Below, piece by piece: positions 43,516-53,125 of a stretch of DNA of 64,000 nt (positions are counted from its first letter, which is position 1; every line of letters begins with the position of its first letter). The notes under the pieces are model-generated. The model saw only the letters and a list, made by a program, of their open reading frames with translations. It did no database searches and had not been told where the DNA came from. The position numbers were made by a program, and so were the translations under genes. The DNA comes from Phycisphaerales bacterium (GTDB taxonomy: Bacteria; Planctomycetota; Phycisphaerae; Phycisphaerales; UBA1924). The stretch spans positions 1 to 64,000 of the forward strand of contig JAJDDJ010000002.1 of assembly GCA_029260395.1 (NCBI GenBank), read 5' to 3'.

Positions 43516-44892
43516 CTAGCTTAGGGTGGCCAGCGGGTTCATCGCGTCGCCAAACTCGGCGACGTCGCAGCCCATCCGTCTGAGCATCGACATGTACAGC
43601 GAGCACATGGGCGTCTCGGTCTCGTGCGCGATGTGCCTGCCGGTCTCGAACGCACCGCCCGCCATCACCACGGGCAGGTTCTCGTGGTTGTGCCGGTTGC
43701 CGTCTGATAGCCCGCTGCCGTGGAGGATCATGCAGTGGTCGAGCAGGCTCCCTTCGCCCTCGGGCGTTTCAGAGAGCCGTTGAACAAACCGCGCGAAGCG
43801 TTCGGCGTGGAATTTGTCGATGAGCTTGATCTTGGCGATCCAGTCCTCGTTGCCCTTGTGGTGCGACAGGTGGTGGTGGCCCTCGGTGATGCCAAGTTCG
43901 GGGAACGCACGGTTGCTTCCTGCGGTGCCGGTCATGTACGACGCGATGCGCGTGGAATCCGTCTGGAACGCGAGCAGCATCATGTCGTACATCAGGTCGA
44001 TGTGCTCGCTGACCACTTGCGGGATTCCCTCGGGGGCGGCTGCATCGCTCGGCGCGCTGGGCTGGTCGTTGAGCTCCTGAGCGCGTTGCACGCGGCGTTC
44101 GATCTCGCGAACAGCGGTCTGGTACTCATCGAGCCGACCCTTGTCTCCTGAGCCGAGCTGCGCATTGATCCTGCGTGCGTCATCGAGCACGTAGTCGAGG
44201 ATGCTCGACCGCCTCCGGTAGCGCCTCGCTGATTCCGTGCCTTCGCCTGCGCCGAACAAGCGATCGAAAGCCGTCGCGGGGTTGACGATTTTGGGCATCG
44301 GGGTGTCTTCGTCGAACCAGCTGATGTTGGACGAGTACGCGCAGGCATAGCCCGAGTCGCAGCTGCCAGCGCGGCGGCCGTTCTCACACCCGAGCTCGAG
44401 CGATGGAAGCCGGGTTCGGTGGCCGAGCTGCAGGGCCGCGAACTGGTCGGCGCTGATTCCGATGTCGATGTCATTGCCGGAGGTCTTGCGGGCCTGTTTG
44501 CCCGTGAGGAATGTCGCCGAAGCGCGTGCGTGGTCGCCGGGCCCATCGCCGTTGGCCCTGGCTTTGTCAGCGGTGAGTCCGGTGAGCACGTTGATGTGCT
44601 GGCGCACGGATTCGAGTGGCTTAAGCGCCTCCGAGAAGGCAAAGTCACTGCCCGAACCCTCGGGTTTCCAGCTGTCGTAGTGGACGCCGTTGGGTGTGAA
44701 CACGAACGCCATCCGCATCGGGAAGCCGTCCGGGGAGTACCCCCCGGCTGCGGACGCGGCGGCACGCACGATCGGGGCGCCCGAAGCGGCTTCGAGCCAG
44801 GGCAGCGCGATGGTGGCCCCGATGCCGCGAAGCACAGCTCGGCGAGAAACACCTGTGCCGGAAGGCCGCTCGCTCTGGTGATCGATGCTCAT
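43516..44892 (-). CDS. DUF1552 secreted protein with Tat signal
   Basis: A 458-residue DUF1552 protein, a family abundant in Planctomycetes and next to DUF1592 cytochrome proteins. It begins with a Tat-type signal SRRAVLRGIGATIALPWLEA. Family landmarks include FVFTPNGVHYDSWKPEG, HINVLTGLT, DHARASATFLTG, IGISADQFAAL, SYMTGTAGSNRAFPELG and LDHCMILHGSGLSDGNRHNH. The biochemical function is unknown. Its ATG overlaps the end of the upstream DUF1592-type gene, so the two are coupled. Confidence 0.9.
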   Translation of the reverse strand: MSIDHQSERPSGTGVSRRAVLRGIGATIALPWLEAASGAPIVRAAASAAGGYSPDGFPMRMAFVFTPNGVHYDSWKPEGSGSDFAFSEALKPLESVRQHINVLTGLTADKARANGDGPGDHARASATFLTGKQARKTSGNDIDIGISADQFAALQLGHRTRLPSLELGCENGRRAGSCDSGYACAYSSNISWFDEDTPMPKIVNPATAFDRLFGAGEGTESARRYRRRSSILDYVLDDARRINAQLGSGDKGRLDEYQTAVREIERRVQRAQELNDQPSAPSDAAAPEGIPQVVSEHIDLMYDMMLLAFQTDSTRIASYMTGTAGSNRAFPELGITEGHHHLSHHKGNEDWIAKIKLIDKFHAERFARFVQRLSETPEGEGSLLDHCMILHGSGLSDGNRHNHENLPVVMAGGAFETGRHIAHETETPMCSLYMSMLRRMGCDVAEFGDAMNPLATLS

Positions 44893-47396
44893 GGTTGCCT
44901 TTCCTCTCGTCCCCGGCAGGTCGTGAACGCCTCGCTTGCTGCGATCGCTTCGATCAGGTCCGCAAGCCCGTTGCCCTTGCCTGCGGTCTCGGCCATGATC
45001 GCCGACACCGACGGCCGATCGAAGCCCTCGAGCCCTCTGCCTAGTGCGTAGATCATCATCCGCCTGGTGAGATTCTCGATGATCTGCTGATCGCTCTTGA
45101 GCAGGACTTGCTTGAGCTCGCTGGGGCCCTCAAAGGTGATTCCGCCGGGCAGTTCAGCGGAAACGTCGAGTGTTTCCCCGCCGCTCGGCTCACGCCATCG
45201 GCCGACGGCATCGAACTGTTCCATCGAGAGACCAATGGGGTCCATCCGTACATGGCATGAGGCACATGTTGAGTCGAGCAAGTGGGCCGCGAGTTGCTCG
45301 CGAATCGTTGGGTTGTCGCCGAGTTCGACTTTGGCCTGTTCCAGCGGCGGGACATCCGAAGGTGGCGGCGGGGGCGGGCTGCCCAGCAGTTGGTCGAGCA
45401 CGAACAGGCCTCGCTTGACCGGGCTCGTGCGCGTCGGGTTGCTCGTAACGGTGAGCACGGCACCCATCGTGAGAACGCCGCCCCTGGGAGATTCCTCGTC
45501 GAGGATCACCCGCCGCAGCCGATCGCCTCGGATCCCGTCAATGCTGTAGTGCGTTGCGAGCCGCTCGTTGAGGAATGTGTCTCGCGCGTTGACCAGGTCC
45601 ATGATCGGCCGGTTCGCGCGGATCATGTCGGCAAAGAACGCGAGCGCCTCGGCGGTCATATCGCTCGCGAGCTGCTCGTCGTATGAAGTGAACCGCTCGC
45701 GGTCGATATCGAGTTCGCTGAGGTTGCGAAGCAACAGCCACTGGCCAGCGAAGCCATCGATAAACGCCTCGGATCTCGAATCGGCGAGCATCCTGCGCAC
45801 TTGGCCTCGCAGCACGCGAGGCTCGATGAGCAGGTCTAGGTCAGCCAGCCGGATCAACTCGCCATCGGGCACCGAGCCCCAGAGGAAGTAAGAGAGTCTC
45901 GACGCGAGTTCGTGCCCGCTGAGCGCGTACCGCACGCTCGGGTCGTCCGCGTGGGTGTTGGACACGCTGAGGTACAAGAAGCTCGGCGAGACCAGCACAG
46001 CCTGCAGTCCCTGTCGAACGGCGGATTCGAACGCTTCGCCGTCGTTTCGCGCGGTCTCGTACAGAGCGAGAAGCCGGTCGGATTCGCCCTCACGAAGCGG
46101 CCTGCGGAATGCCCTCTGGGCAAAGCGCGACAGAATCGCTCTTGCGGCATCGCGCTGTGAATCGGCATCAGGCCCCGCCTCAACGAAGAACACCTCGTTC
46201 CAAGCCCCGCCGCGCCTGGCGCCCTCGGCATCGAGCGGGCCAGCGATCTCGATCGTCTCGACCGCGAGATTGCGGTCGGCTTCGCCCTTGACGTAGTAGT
46301 CGTTGGTAAAGTGGGCCGTGATCTCGTGCGGCCCGGCATCGAGCGTCGTGGTCACCGTGAACTTCTGAGGCTTGCTCTTGTCCTCGGCCTCGACGTCCCA
46401 TGCCTTGAGTTCCCGGTCATCGATGCGAACGCTCAGTCGTGGTAGGTCGGGCCCGCCGCGCGTGCCCCACGCCGTCACCGCGATCTCGTAAACAGAGTCA
46501 GCGGAGAGCTGGGCGATAACGCGTACCGCTCCTGTGGAAAGCAAGAACTGCCCACCTGAGGGCAGCGCTCGGCTGCTCTTGAAACCCTCGATGGGTCCAA
46601 GTTTGCGTAGCTTGGTGCTTACGTCGACCACCGGACCCAGGCCGATGTCGACCGCCTGCTCCGCTGTGGCCAGGTACGCTTCGAAGTGCAGCGGGGAAAC
46701 CGTTAGCGCATCACCGATGGTGTTGAACCCGTACCCGAGATCATCTGCCGGAAGGCCCGCAGCCAGATCAACCCGCGATGGATCCACGCCCAGCAGGTCG
46801 CGCATCGTAAGCCGGTACTCGTCGTTGTTGAGCCTGCGGGTCGAGAACCAGCCCGGGTCGATCCCCTGCTTTGCATCGGCATGTGCGATCAGGTCGGAGA
46901 TCCACTGCATCACCGTGTCGCGCTGAGCCTGCGTCGGCTGAGGCTCGTCCTCTGGCGGCATCTCGTGCGAAGCCAGCATGTCGTGCGCGAGCAAGAGATT
47001 CTCGAGCTCTGCAACCGCCTCGTCGACGGTGTCGAGTTCGTGGAACCGCACGCCCCCTTTGCCCCGCCGCTTGCCGTGGCACGCGAAGCAATTCTCATCC
47101 AAGATCGGTACCACTTCGGTAACCAACCGGACGGCGAGTGCCTCCGCGTCGGGATCCCTGCCAGCCTCCTGCAAGGACACCAACGAGAGCGCGGTTGTGG
47201 TGGCGGGCGGGCTCATGACCCGAACAGAAGCCAGCCCACACATGGCGCTTATAGAAGCGGCGCAGCCGCTCGCAGCGAACAGACGAAGCCAGGAACGCCG
47301 GATTGGGACTGGGAGGCGATTCAAGAAGTACCCAGCGTATCGGAATGTCCGCGATCTTCCAACCAGCAGGCGGCATCGGCGCCTCCCATTCGGCAA
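44889..47396 (-). CDS. Planctomycete cytochrome-type DUF1592/DUF1588 protein
   Basis: An 835-residue exported protein with the multi-domain order typical of Planctomycetes: a haem-binding cytochrome-like segment NCFACHGKRRGKGG (Cys-x-x-Cys-His at ~residues 103-107), a DUF1587-like region (RRLNNDEYRLTMRDLLGV), a carbohydrate-binding-like domain with the DELKAWDVEAEDKS area, DUF1595/DUF1592 (AILSRFAQRAFRRPLREGE, RYALSGHELASRLSYFLWG), and a C-terminal DUF1588/1585 part with TCASCHVRMDPIGLSMEQFD. The function is unknown, possibly redox or polysaccharide-related. The start is uncertain: the frame opens at TTG 47396, and later starts would give a more ordinary signal peptide. Confidence 0.85.
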   Translation of the reverse strand: MPNGRRRCRLLVGRSRTFRYAGYFLNRLPVPIRRSWLRLFAASGCAASISAMCGLASVRVMSPPATTTALSLVSLQEAGRDPDAEALAVRLVTEVVPILDENCFACHGKRRGKGGVRFHELDTVDEAVAELENLLLAHDMLASHEMPPEDEPQPTQAQRDTVMQWISDLIAHADAKQGIDPGWFSTRRLNNDEYRLTMRDLLGVDPSRVDLAAGLPADDLGYGFNTIGDALTVSPLHFEAYLATAEQAVDIGLGPVVDVSTKLRKLGPIEGFKSSRALPSGGQFLLSTGAVRVIAQLSADSVYEIAVTAWGTRGGPDLPRLSVRIDDRELKAWDVEAEDKSKPQKFTVTTTLDAGPHEITAHFTNDYYVKGEADRNLAVETIEIAGPLDAEGARRGGAWNEVFFVEAGPDADSQRDAARAILSRFAQRAFRRPLREGESDRLLALYETARNDGEAFESAVRQGLQAVLVSPSFLYLSVSNTHADDPSVRYALSGHELASRLSYFLWGSVPDGELIRLADLDLLIEPRVLRGQVRRMLADSRSEAFIDGFAGQWLLLRNLSELDIDRERFTSYDEQLASDMTAEALAFFADMIRANRPIMDLVNARDTFLNERLATHYSIDGIRGDRLRRVILDEESPRGGVLTMGAVLTVTSNPTRTSPVKRGLFVLDQLLGSPPPPPPSDVPPLEQAKVELGDNPTIREQLAAHLLDSTCASCHVRMDPIGLSMEQFDAVGRWREPSGGETLDVSAELPGGITFEGPSELKQVLLKSDQQIIENLTRRMMIYALGRGLEGFDRPSVSAIMAETAGKGNGLADLIEAIAASEAFTTCRGREERQP

Positions 47397-47399
47397 GAA

Positions 47400-48707
47400 A
47401 TGCCGATGCCGTTGGGCTCACGAGCTACATTCCTGTATCATCCTCTCGTGCCGTTGGCCCGACCCAACCCGAACGCAGCCTGTCTGGGGCTCTGCCTCGC
47501 CTGGTTTGCTCTCCCGGCTACGGCCCAACTCAGCATGACCCATTTGGGCGATGTGGAAATGCCGAGCCCCGTGTCCGATCAGTCGGCTGCGAGCTTCGCA
47601 GTCGCAGGCCTGAGCGGCGTGTGCGCGCTCGGCGGTGGTCGGTACGCAGCCGTTATGGACAACAGCAATCGGGTAGTGCTCTTTGACCTGCCTATCGCGC
47701 CCGACGGTACAGCAGGTCCGATCGCCAATGTCGCAGGGCTCACGCTCGCTTTCAGCGGGGATCACGAGGCCATCGCGCTCACCCAAGGGGGCAGCCTGCT
47801 GGTCGTCGACGAGAACACCATGACCTTCCGCGAGGCGAACCCGGCTTCCGGTCAACTGCTCAGCATGGCCGCACTACCGCCGGTGTACGCTGAGCGACGG
47901 CCTAACCGGGGCCTCGAATCGCTCTCTATCGCGGACGGAGCCGTTTGGACCGCCAACGAAGAAGCGCTGACCGTCGATGGCAACCTCGCCTCGCCCAGCA
48001 CGGGTTCGGTCGTTCGGTTACGCGCGCACGACCAATCCACGGGCACGGAGATGGGCCAATGGGCGTACCTCGTCGAGCCGATGCACGGAGCCATCATCCC
48101 TGGGAGTACCCCTGGACAGAGCGGCCTGAGCGAACTCGTCGCTCTGCCCGGCGGCGGGCTACTCGCGGTCGAGCGGTCGCTTGCGCTTGCCGATCCGTTG
48201 TTCCTCACCCGGATTTACAGCGTCGAGACGACCGGCGCAACCGACGTCTCGGGCCTCCCATCGCTCATGGGAAGTTCCATTACGCCAGTCACCAAGACAC
48301 TCGTCTACCAGGGCACGCACACCAACCTCGAAGGGCTCTGCCGAGGACCTGCGCTCAACAACGATGGCTGGGCGATGCTTGGTGTCGTCGACAACGGCGA
48401 CCCGTTCAGCGAGAACACCATCGTCGTGTTCAGGCTCGATGGTCTTGGCGATACCGGTGGCTGCTTGGGCGATATTGCCGATGACTTCGGATCGCTGCCT
48501 CCGCTCGGCGGACCTGATGGGATGGTCAGCTTTGGCGACTTTCTTGCTCTGCTTGGTCTCATCGGGCCGTGCCCCGGCGCCCAGCCGGGTTGTCTTGGCG
48601 ACATCGCGGACGACTTCGGATCGTTGCCTCCGCTCGGCGGCCCCGATGGAATGGTTAGCTTCGGCGATTTCTTGGCGTTGCTTGGGCTGATTGGTGTATG
48701 CCCCTAA
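47400..48707 (+). CDS. Exported esterase-like phytase protein with two C-terminal GDFLALLG repeats
   Basis: A 435-residue exported protein. The signal peptide includes AACLGLCLAWFALPATAQ. The body, with FAVAGLSGVCALGGGRYAAV, RPNRGLESLSIADGAVWTAN and ALNNDGWAMLGVVDNGDPFS, matches the esterase-like activity of phytase (PF13449) family. The C terminus carries two nearly identical 38-residue repeats (48462-48575 and 48591-48704) starting CLGDIADDFGSLPPLGG and ending in GDFLALLGLIG-Cys-Pro, a tail found in Phycisphaerae exported proteins. The start could be GTG 47448, which gives a better signal peptide. It is divergent from the DUF1592-type gene, which leaves almost no promoter room. Confidence 0.8.
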   Translation: MPMPLGSRATFLYHPLVPLARPNPNAACLGLCLAWFALPATAQLSMTHLGDVEMPSPVSDQSAASFAVAGLSGVCALGGGRYAAVMDNSNRVVLFDLPIAPDGTAGPIANVAGLTLAFSGDHEAIALTQGGSLLVVDENTMTFREANPASGQLLSMAALPPVYAERRPNRGLESLSIADGAVWTANEEALTVDGNLASPSTGSVVRLRAHDQSTGTEMGQWAYLVEPMHGAIIPGSTPGQSGLSELVALPGGGLLAVERSLALADPLFLTRIYSVETTGATDVSGLPSLMGSSITPVTKTLVYQGTHTNLEGLCRGPALNNDGWAMLGVVDNGDPFSENTIVVFRLDGLGDTGGCLGDIADDFGSLPPLGGPDGMVSFGDFLALLGLIGPCPGAQPGCLGDIADDFGSLPPLGGPDGMVSFGDFLALLGLIGVCP

Positions 48708-48754
48708 ACCAGTGCTCGGTCCGTCGCGATGCCATCATGACTCTATAGTCCGCC

Positions 48755-50065
48755 ATGGATCAGGCCACGAGTTCCAATCGCGTCAACGTGCTGCTCATCG
48801 GTGGCGGCGGACGCGAGCACGCGTTGGCATGGGCCATCACAAAATCGCCCCGCCTCGGCACGCTGCACGTCACGCATGGTGACAATCCGGCGCTCGCTCG
48901 GCTCGGCACCGTCGTTGACTACGACGTGACCCACAAGGACCTCTACCGCCTCGTCCAGTACAGCCAGAAGCACGGCATCGGCCTCGTGGTCATCGGGCCA
49001 GAAGAGCCGCTCGCACAGGGCTATGGCGACAAGCTTCGCGCTGCGGGTTTCCCGGTCTTCGGCCCCAACGCCGACGGCGCTCGGCTCGAAGCCGACAAGG
49101 CGTGGTGCAAGGAACTGCTAAAGGCCGCGGTTGTTCCCGTCGCAGGAGGGCGGTCCTATTCAGACTACGACGCGGCGGCGGACTACCTCAGCTCGCGCGA
49201 GCAGGTGCCCGTGATCAAGGCCTCCGGTTTGGCCAAGGGCAAGGGCGTGGTGCTGCCACGTTCGCTCAACGAGGCGCACAAGGTGCTGCGTTCGATCATG
49301 GTCGACCGTGTATTCGGTGATGCCGGCGAGACGGTACTGATTGAAGAGCGCCTGACCGGGCGCGAGGTCTCGGTGCTGGCGATCTCCGACGGGCGGAGCA
49401 TCCAGCTCCTGCCTACCGCTCAGGACCACAAGCGGCTTGGGAACAACGACGCCGGGCCGAATACAGGCGGCATGGGTGCGTTCAGCCCATCACCAACGCT
49501 CGACGATCGAACACTCGCGACCATCGAGCGCGACGTGCTCATCCCAACGGTGGACTCGCTCCGCCGCGAGGGCATCGACTACCGCGGGGTGCTGTACGCA
49601 GGGATTATGCTTACGCCCGCTGGACCCAAAGTGCTCGAGTACAACGTTCGATTTGGCGACCCTGAGTGTCAGGCTATCCTGCCAAGGCTCCGCAGCGACG
49701 CGGTCGAGCTCATGCTCGCTTGCGCCAACCGCACGCTCGGCGACATCGAACTTGAGTGGGACCCCCGCCCGACCGTATGCGTCGTGCTGGCGAGTGAGGG
49801 CTACCCGGACAGGCCGATCACTGGCGTTCCGATCACGGGCATCAGTGAGGCCGAAGCGATGGAGGATGTGCTTGTCTTCTACGCGGGCGTCAAGACCAAC
49901 GACCGAGGCGAACTCGTAACCGCTGGCGGCCGGGTGCTCTCGATCGTTGCGACCGGCGAGACGCTCGATGCAGCCCGCGACCTGGCGTACGAGGCCGCAT
50001 CCAAGATCAAGTTTGCAGGCCAACAGATGCGCACCGACATAGCCCGGACCACGCAGCTTGCCTGA
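48755..50065 (+). CDS. purD: Phosphoribosylamine--glycine ligase
   Basis: PurD makes glycinamide ribonucleotide in purine synthesis. The 436-residue ATP-grasp enzyme has LLIGGGGREHALAWAI at the N terminus, IGPEEPLAQGYGDKL, PVIKASGLAKGKGVVLP, DHKRLGNNDAGPNTGGMGAF and YNVRFGDPECQAILPRL, all in order. It stands alone as a purine gene here. A TATAGT element about 10 bases before the ATG (CTCTATAGTCCGCCATGG) may be a -10 promoter hexamer giving a very short leader. Confidence 0.96.
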   Translation: MDQATSSNRVNVLLIGGGGREHALAWAITKSPRLGTLHVTHGDNPALARLGTVVDYDVTHKDLYRLVQYSQKHGIGLVVIGPEEPLAQGYGDKLRAAGFPVFGPNADGARLEADKAWCKELLKAAVVPVAGGRSYSDYDAAADYLSSREQVPVIKASGLAKGKGVVLPRSLNEAHKVLRSIMVDRVFGDAGETVLIEERLTGREVSVLAISDGRSIQLLPTAQDHKRLGNNDAGPNTGGMGAFSPSPTLDDRTLATIERDVLIPTVDSLRREGIDYRGVLYAGIMLTPAGPKVLEYNVRFGDPECQAILPRLRSDAVELMLACANRTLGDIELEWDPRPTVCVVLASEGYPDRPITGVPITGISEAEAMEDVLVFYAGVKTNDRGELVTAGGRVLSIVATGETLDAARDLAYEAASKIKFAGQQMRTDIARTTQLA

Positions 50066-50090
50066 ATAATTCTCCAATCAACTCGTCCAG

Positions 50091-51464
50091 TCAGCCCGCC
50101 GGGTCAGGCCGGTCAAGTTGCAAGCCGAGCAGCCACTGCCAGACCGTTTGCGATTCGGGGCCTGCGTACACCCGCAGCACGCCGCGGTGCTCGATGGCGA
50201 GCCTCGCGCCGCCGGAGGTGGTTAGCAGTCCGATTCGCACCGGGCCGTCAACCGTGAAGCTCGCTCCAGATTCGCCGCGTGGCGAGGCCTCGATCTCGTA
50301 ATTCACGCCGAACGCGCCGTCGACGGCGGACGTTAGTACGGCCGCTGCCGCGGGCAACTCGGTGAGCAACGCTGCGAGTTGAACCGCTCCGAAGTGCTCG
50401 GCATCTTGCTCGTCGCGCCAACCACCTTCAGGGCTTCGCACCAGTTGCATCCGCTTACTGCCCGCGTTGATGCCTAGCACCGCGATGTCACCGGCGGCCG
50501 CTCGGAGTGTCGTTCGGCTCAAATACGATGCTGGATCCGCGTCGATCCGCTCGGCCTCGCTGAGTTCCATAGCGAAAACAACCGGACCCCATTGATCCGA
50601 CCCCTCGCCACTCGCAACGTCGCAGCGTACGGCGACATGCGTTGCGTCGATCGTCGTGAGAAGCTCAGCACGCCACGTTCGTCCGCCCCGCCGCGCATCG
50701 GTGACGGTCCAGGACGCGATGGCTGGCGCTGCGTGTAGTTCCGGGTCGTCGAGCAGGCGGTCGCCCGAGAGCGCTGCGAGCTGTCTGGCTGCCAGCTTGA
50801 CAAGCTCGCTCTCGCACTCGGCTTGCAGCGGCTCGCGCATCACCCACCGGCTGCCGAGCCTGTCGAGCTCGAGTTGGTCGCTCGCCGAATCGATCTCGAT
50901 CCGCGCGGGGTCCAGCGGCACGCCCGGCATGGCGGCGGTCGAGAGCCAAGGCACGCTGCCGCTCGCAAAGAGGTCCATGAGGGCTGCGTCGCACAACCCG
51001 TTCCATGTGTCAACCGACTGTTCGCCATCGCCTGCTGGTGTCACGCTCACGCCGATTCTGCCACCGAAGGGTTGGTGACCAAATTCGAGCCGCACATGCG
51101 TGCCGTCCTTGAATTGGATCTCCGCCCAAGGTCCGCCCGTGGTGCGCTCGCCGCCCGGTTGCGCGGTGGCCGCTGCGAGAAGCCGGGCCAGCGCCCGCAG
51201 GCGGGTCTGGTCGCCGGCCCACACTGTGCGTTCACCCCGTGCGGTTGTCCATGCGACTTGCCATTCGCCATTTTCGGTTTGGAGGGCTTCGCCGCCCTCG
51301 ACGCGCACGGCAGCGATCGCCGACGCCGAGGCACTCATCAGTCGCCTGGGCTCGGCCGGGCCAGAGCCTGATGGCCAGGCGATCGCCGCGCCGAACCCCA
51401 GGCCCGCACAGACAACCGCCAGCATGATGAGGCGAACAACACGCACCTCAGCACTGTACCGCAC
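50091..51464 (-). CDS. DUF4340-like membrane-anchored protein
   Basis: A 457-residue protein with an N-terminal membrane helix (LIMLAVVCAGLGFGAAIAW) and a large extracytoplasmic part. Segments such as VRVEGGEALQTENGEWQVAW and LVRSPEGGWRDEQDAEHFG, and LLTSAVDGAFGVNYEIEAS, resemble DUF4340-type proteins linked in some bacteria to gliding/ABC systems, but no ABC gene is adjacent. The match is weak, so the call is tentative. The frame starts at GTG 51464, with a nearer GTG at 51446. It is divergent from the peptidase C26 gene with only 20 bases between starts. Confidence 0.65.
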   Translation of the reverse strand: MRYSAEVRVVRLIMLAVVCAGLGFGAAIAWPSGSGPAEPRRLMSASASAIAAVRVEGGEALQTENGEWQVAWTTARGERTVWAGDQTRLRALARLLAAATAQPGGERTTGGPWAEIQFKDGTHVRLEFGHQPFGGRIGVSVTPAGDGEQSVDTWNGLCDAALMDLFASGSVPWLSTAAMPGVPLDPARIEIDSASDQLELDRLGSRWVMREPLQAECESELVKLAARQLAALSGDRLLDDPELHAAPAIASWTVTDARRGGRTWRAELLTTIDATHVAVRCDVASGEGSDQWGPVVFAMELSEAERIDADPASYLSRTTLRAAAGDIAVLGINAGSKRMQLVRSPEGGWRDEQDAEHFGAVQLAALLTELPAAAAVLTSAVDGAFGVNYEIEASPRGESGASFTVDGPVRIGLLTTSGGARLAIEHRGVLRVYAGPESQTVWQWLLGLQLDRPDPAG

Positions 51465-51484
51465 CGACGCCTTAGACTGCTGGC

Positions 51485-52168
51485 GTGAAGCCCCTCATCG
51501 GAATCACCTGCGATCTGTGCGACTCGCCCAACGGCCAACGCCTGTTCAGCTACCCAACCTACGGCAGGGCCATCGAGGCAGCAGGGGGGCTGCCCATGTG
51601 GATCGCTCCGAGCCAGCACGACATCCCGGCGATCCTCGATCGGCTCGATGGCCTGCTGCTCACCGGGGGTGACGATCCACGAACTGAGCCCTTCGGAGTG
51701 CCTTCTCACCCAGCGATCGTCCCAGTCGAGTCCGATCGACAGGGGTTCGAATCGGCGCTACTCAGTGCCTGCGACCATCGGCCCGAGCTGCCCATCCTTG
51801 GCATCTGCCTGGGCCTGCAGATGATGGCTTTGCACGCGGGCGGCGCACTCGATCAACACCTGCCCGACTCGCGAGAGGACTGGCACAGGCACTGGAACGC
51901 CGAGCACGATGTGGTTCCCGATCCTGGCTCCATCATTGAACTCGCGGGCACGGTCCTCAGCAAACATCGCCAAGCGGTAAGCGATCCCGGCTCACTCACG
52001 GTCATTGCTCGCGCGGACGACGGGCTCATCGAGGCGCTCGCGGACACACGCAAACGCTTCGCCATCGGCGTGCAGTGGCACCCCGAGCGGACGAGCGATC
52101 CCGCTGTTGGTTCTGCGCTCTTTGAAACGTTCGTTACAGCGTCTCGGCCAGCGCGGTCGAGTCCTTGA
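51485..52168 (+). CDS. Class I glutamine amidotransferase, peptidase C26 type
   Basis: A 227-residue gamma-glutamyl-gamma-aminobutyrate hydrolase-like (PuuD/peptidase C26) enzyme. GITCDLC at the N terminus, DGLLLTGGDDPRTEPFG, the nucleophile Cys in LPILGICLGLQMMALHAGG, and the His-Glu pair in GVQWHPERTSD are present. PuuD releases GABA from gamma-glutamyl-GABA in putrescine degradation; other members act on related gamma-glutamyl compounds. No other puu gene is nearby, so the substrate is open. Its 3' end overlaps metF by 35 bases, tail to tail. The GTG at 51485 is the family-consistent start. Confidence 0.88.
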   Translation: MKPLIGITCDLCDSPNGQRLFSYPTYGRAIEAAGGLPMWIAPSQHDIPAILDRLDGLLLTGGDDPRTEPFGVPSHPAIVPVESDRQGFESALLSACDHRPELPILGICLGLQMMALHAGGALDQHLPDSREDWHRHWNAEHDVVPDPGSIIELAGTVLSKHRQAVSDPGSLTVIARADDGLIEALADTRKRFAIGVQWHPERTSDPAVGSALFETFVTASRPARSSP

Positions 52169-53057
52169 CACCCAGCGTCGCGTATACCTCGCGAGTCGCA
52201 TTCGACCGGTTCAGCGTGTAGAAGTGGATCCCGTCGACCGCGTGGTCGAGCAGGTCCCGGCACTGCTCGGTCGCCCAGTGCACGCCGACTCGGCCGACCG
52301 ATTCGCTGCTGCCGTCGGTCCGGTTCACCGCGCGAAGCAGCGGGGCGGGGAATCGTGCGCCCGAAGCGAGGTCGGCCATCCGCTTCATCCCGCCGAGCGT
52401 TGTGATGGGCATGACCCCCGCCACAATCGGCACCTTGATGCCTGCAAGCCGGCACCGGTCGCGGAAGTCATAGAAGTCGCGGTTATCAAAGAACAACTGC
52501 GTGACAATCGAGTCCGCGCCCGCATCCACTTTGGCTCTGAGATGCTCGATTTCTTCGAGCCGGTTGGGCGTGGCAGGGTGGCCCTCTGGAAAGCCCGCGA
52601 CGCTGATCCCAAAGCCTCGCTTGTCGGGGTGGAAGCCTCGATCGTTGAATCGCTTGATGTGCGCCACCAGCTCCGCTGCCCGTTTGAGGTCGTCGTCCTC
52701 GAACCGGTGGTCTGGTCGGTCCCTCGGCGGGTCGCCGCGCAGCGCGAGGATGTTGCTGATGCCCACCGACGCGTACCGTTCCAGCAATTCGTCGAGCTCG
52801 CTGAGTCGCTGGGAGACACAAGTCAAGTGCGGCATCGGGTCGAGCGTGGTCTCGTCCTTGAGCCGGAGCACCAGGTCCTGCGTGACCTTGCGCGTCGTAC
52901 CGCCCGCGCCGTAGGTCACGCTCACAAACGTGGGCTTGAGCGTCTGGAGCTGGGCGATGTTCTCGAACAGCGTGTGACCGGCGTCTTCCGATTTGGGCGG
53001 GAAGAACTCGAAGCTGAACGTTGTCTTGCCGCCTGCAAAGATGTCCTGCGCGTGCAT
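52134..53057 (-). CDS. metF: 5,10-methylenetetrahydrofolate reductase
   Basis: MetF makes 5-methyltetrahydrofolate, the methyl donor for methionine synthase. The 307-residue protein has TTFSFEFFPPKSEDAGHTLF at the N terminus, FVSVTYGAGGTTRKVTQDLV, ISNILALRGDPPRD, FGISVAGFPEGHPATPNRL and DSIVTQLFFDNRDFYDF, all family landmarks including the catalytic Glu of FEFFPPK. The ATG at 53057 gives the usual N terminus. It follows ahcY by 92 bases in the same direction; the gap holds a strong hairpin. The pair joins methyl-group supply with homocysteine recycling. Confidence 0.95.
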   Translation of the reverse strand: MHAQDIFAGGKTTFSFEFFPPKSEDAGHTLFENIAQLQTLKPTFVSVTYGAGGTTRKVTQDLVLRLKDETTLDPMPHLTCVSQRLSELDELLERYASVGISNILALRGDPPRDRPDHRFEDDDLKRAAELVAHIKRFNDRGFHPDKRGFGISVAGFPEGHPATPNRLEEIEHLRAKVDAGADSIVTQLFFDNRDFYDFRDRCRLAGIKVPIVAGVMPITTLGGMKRMADLASGARFPAPLLRAVNRTDGSSESVGRVGVHWATEQCRDLLDHAVDGIHFYTLNRSNATREVYATLGVKDSTALAETL

Positions 53058-53099
53058 GGTGGCGTCCCCGGCGGGGTGGCGAACGATCGGACCAATGAT

Positions 53100-53125
53100 C
53101 ACCCCCGGGCGGCAGCCCGAGGGTG
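53100..53125 (-). terminator. Hairpin between ahcY and metF (attenuator or terminator)
   Basis: An 11-pair stem with one mismatch (CACCCCCGGGC with GCCCGAGGGTG on the plus strand) and a 4-base loop, starting 25 bases after the ahcY stop. There is no T-run, so it may be an mRNA processing/stabilising or attenuating structure rather than a full terminator. Confidence 0.5.
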
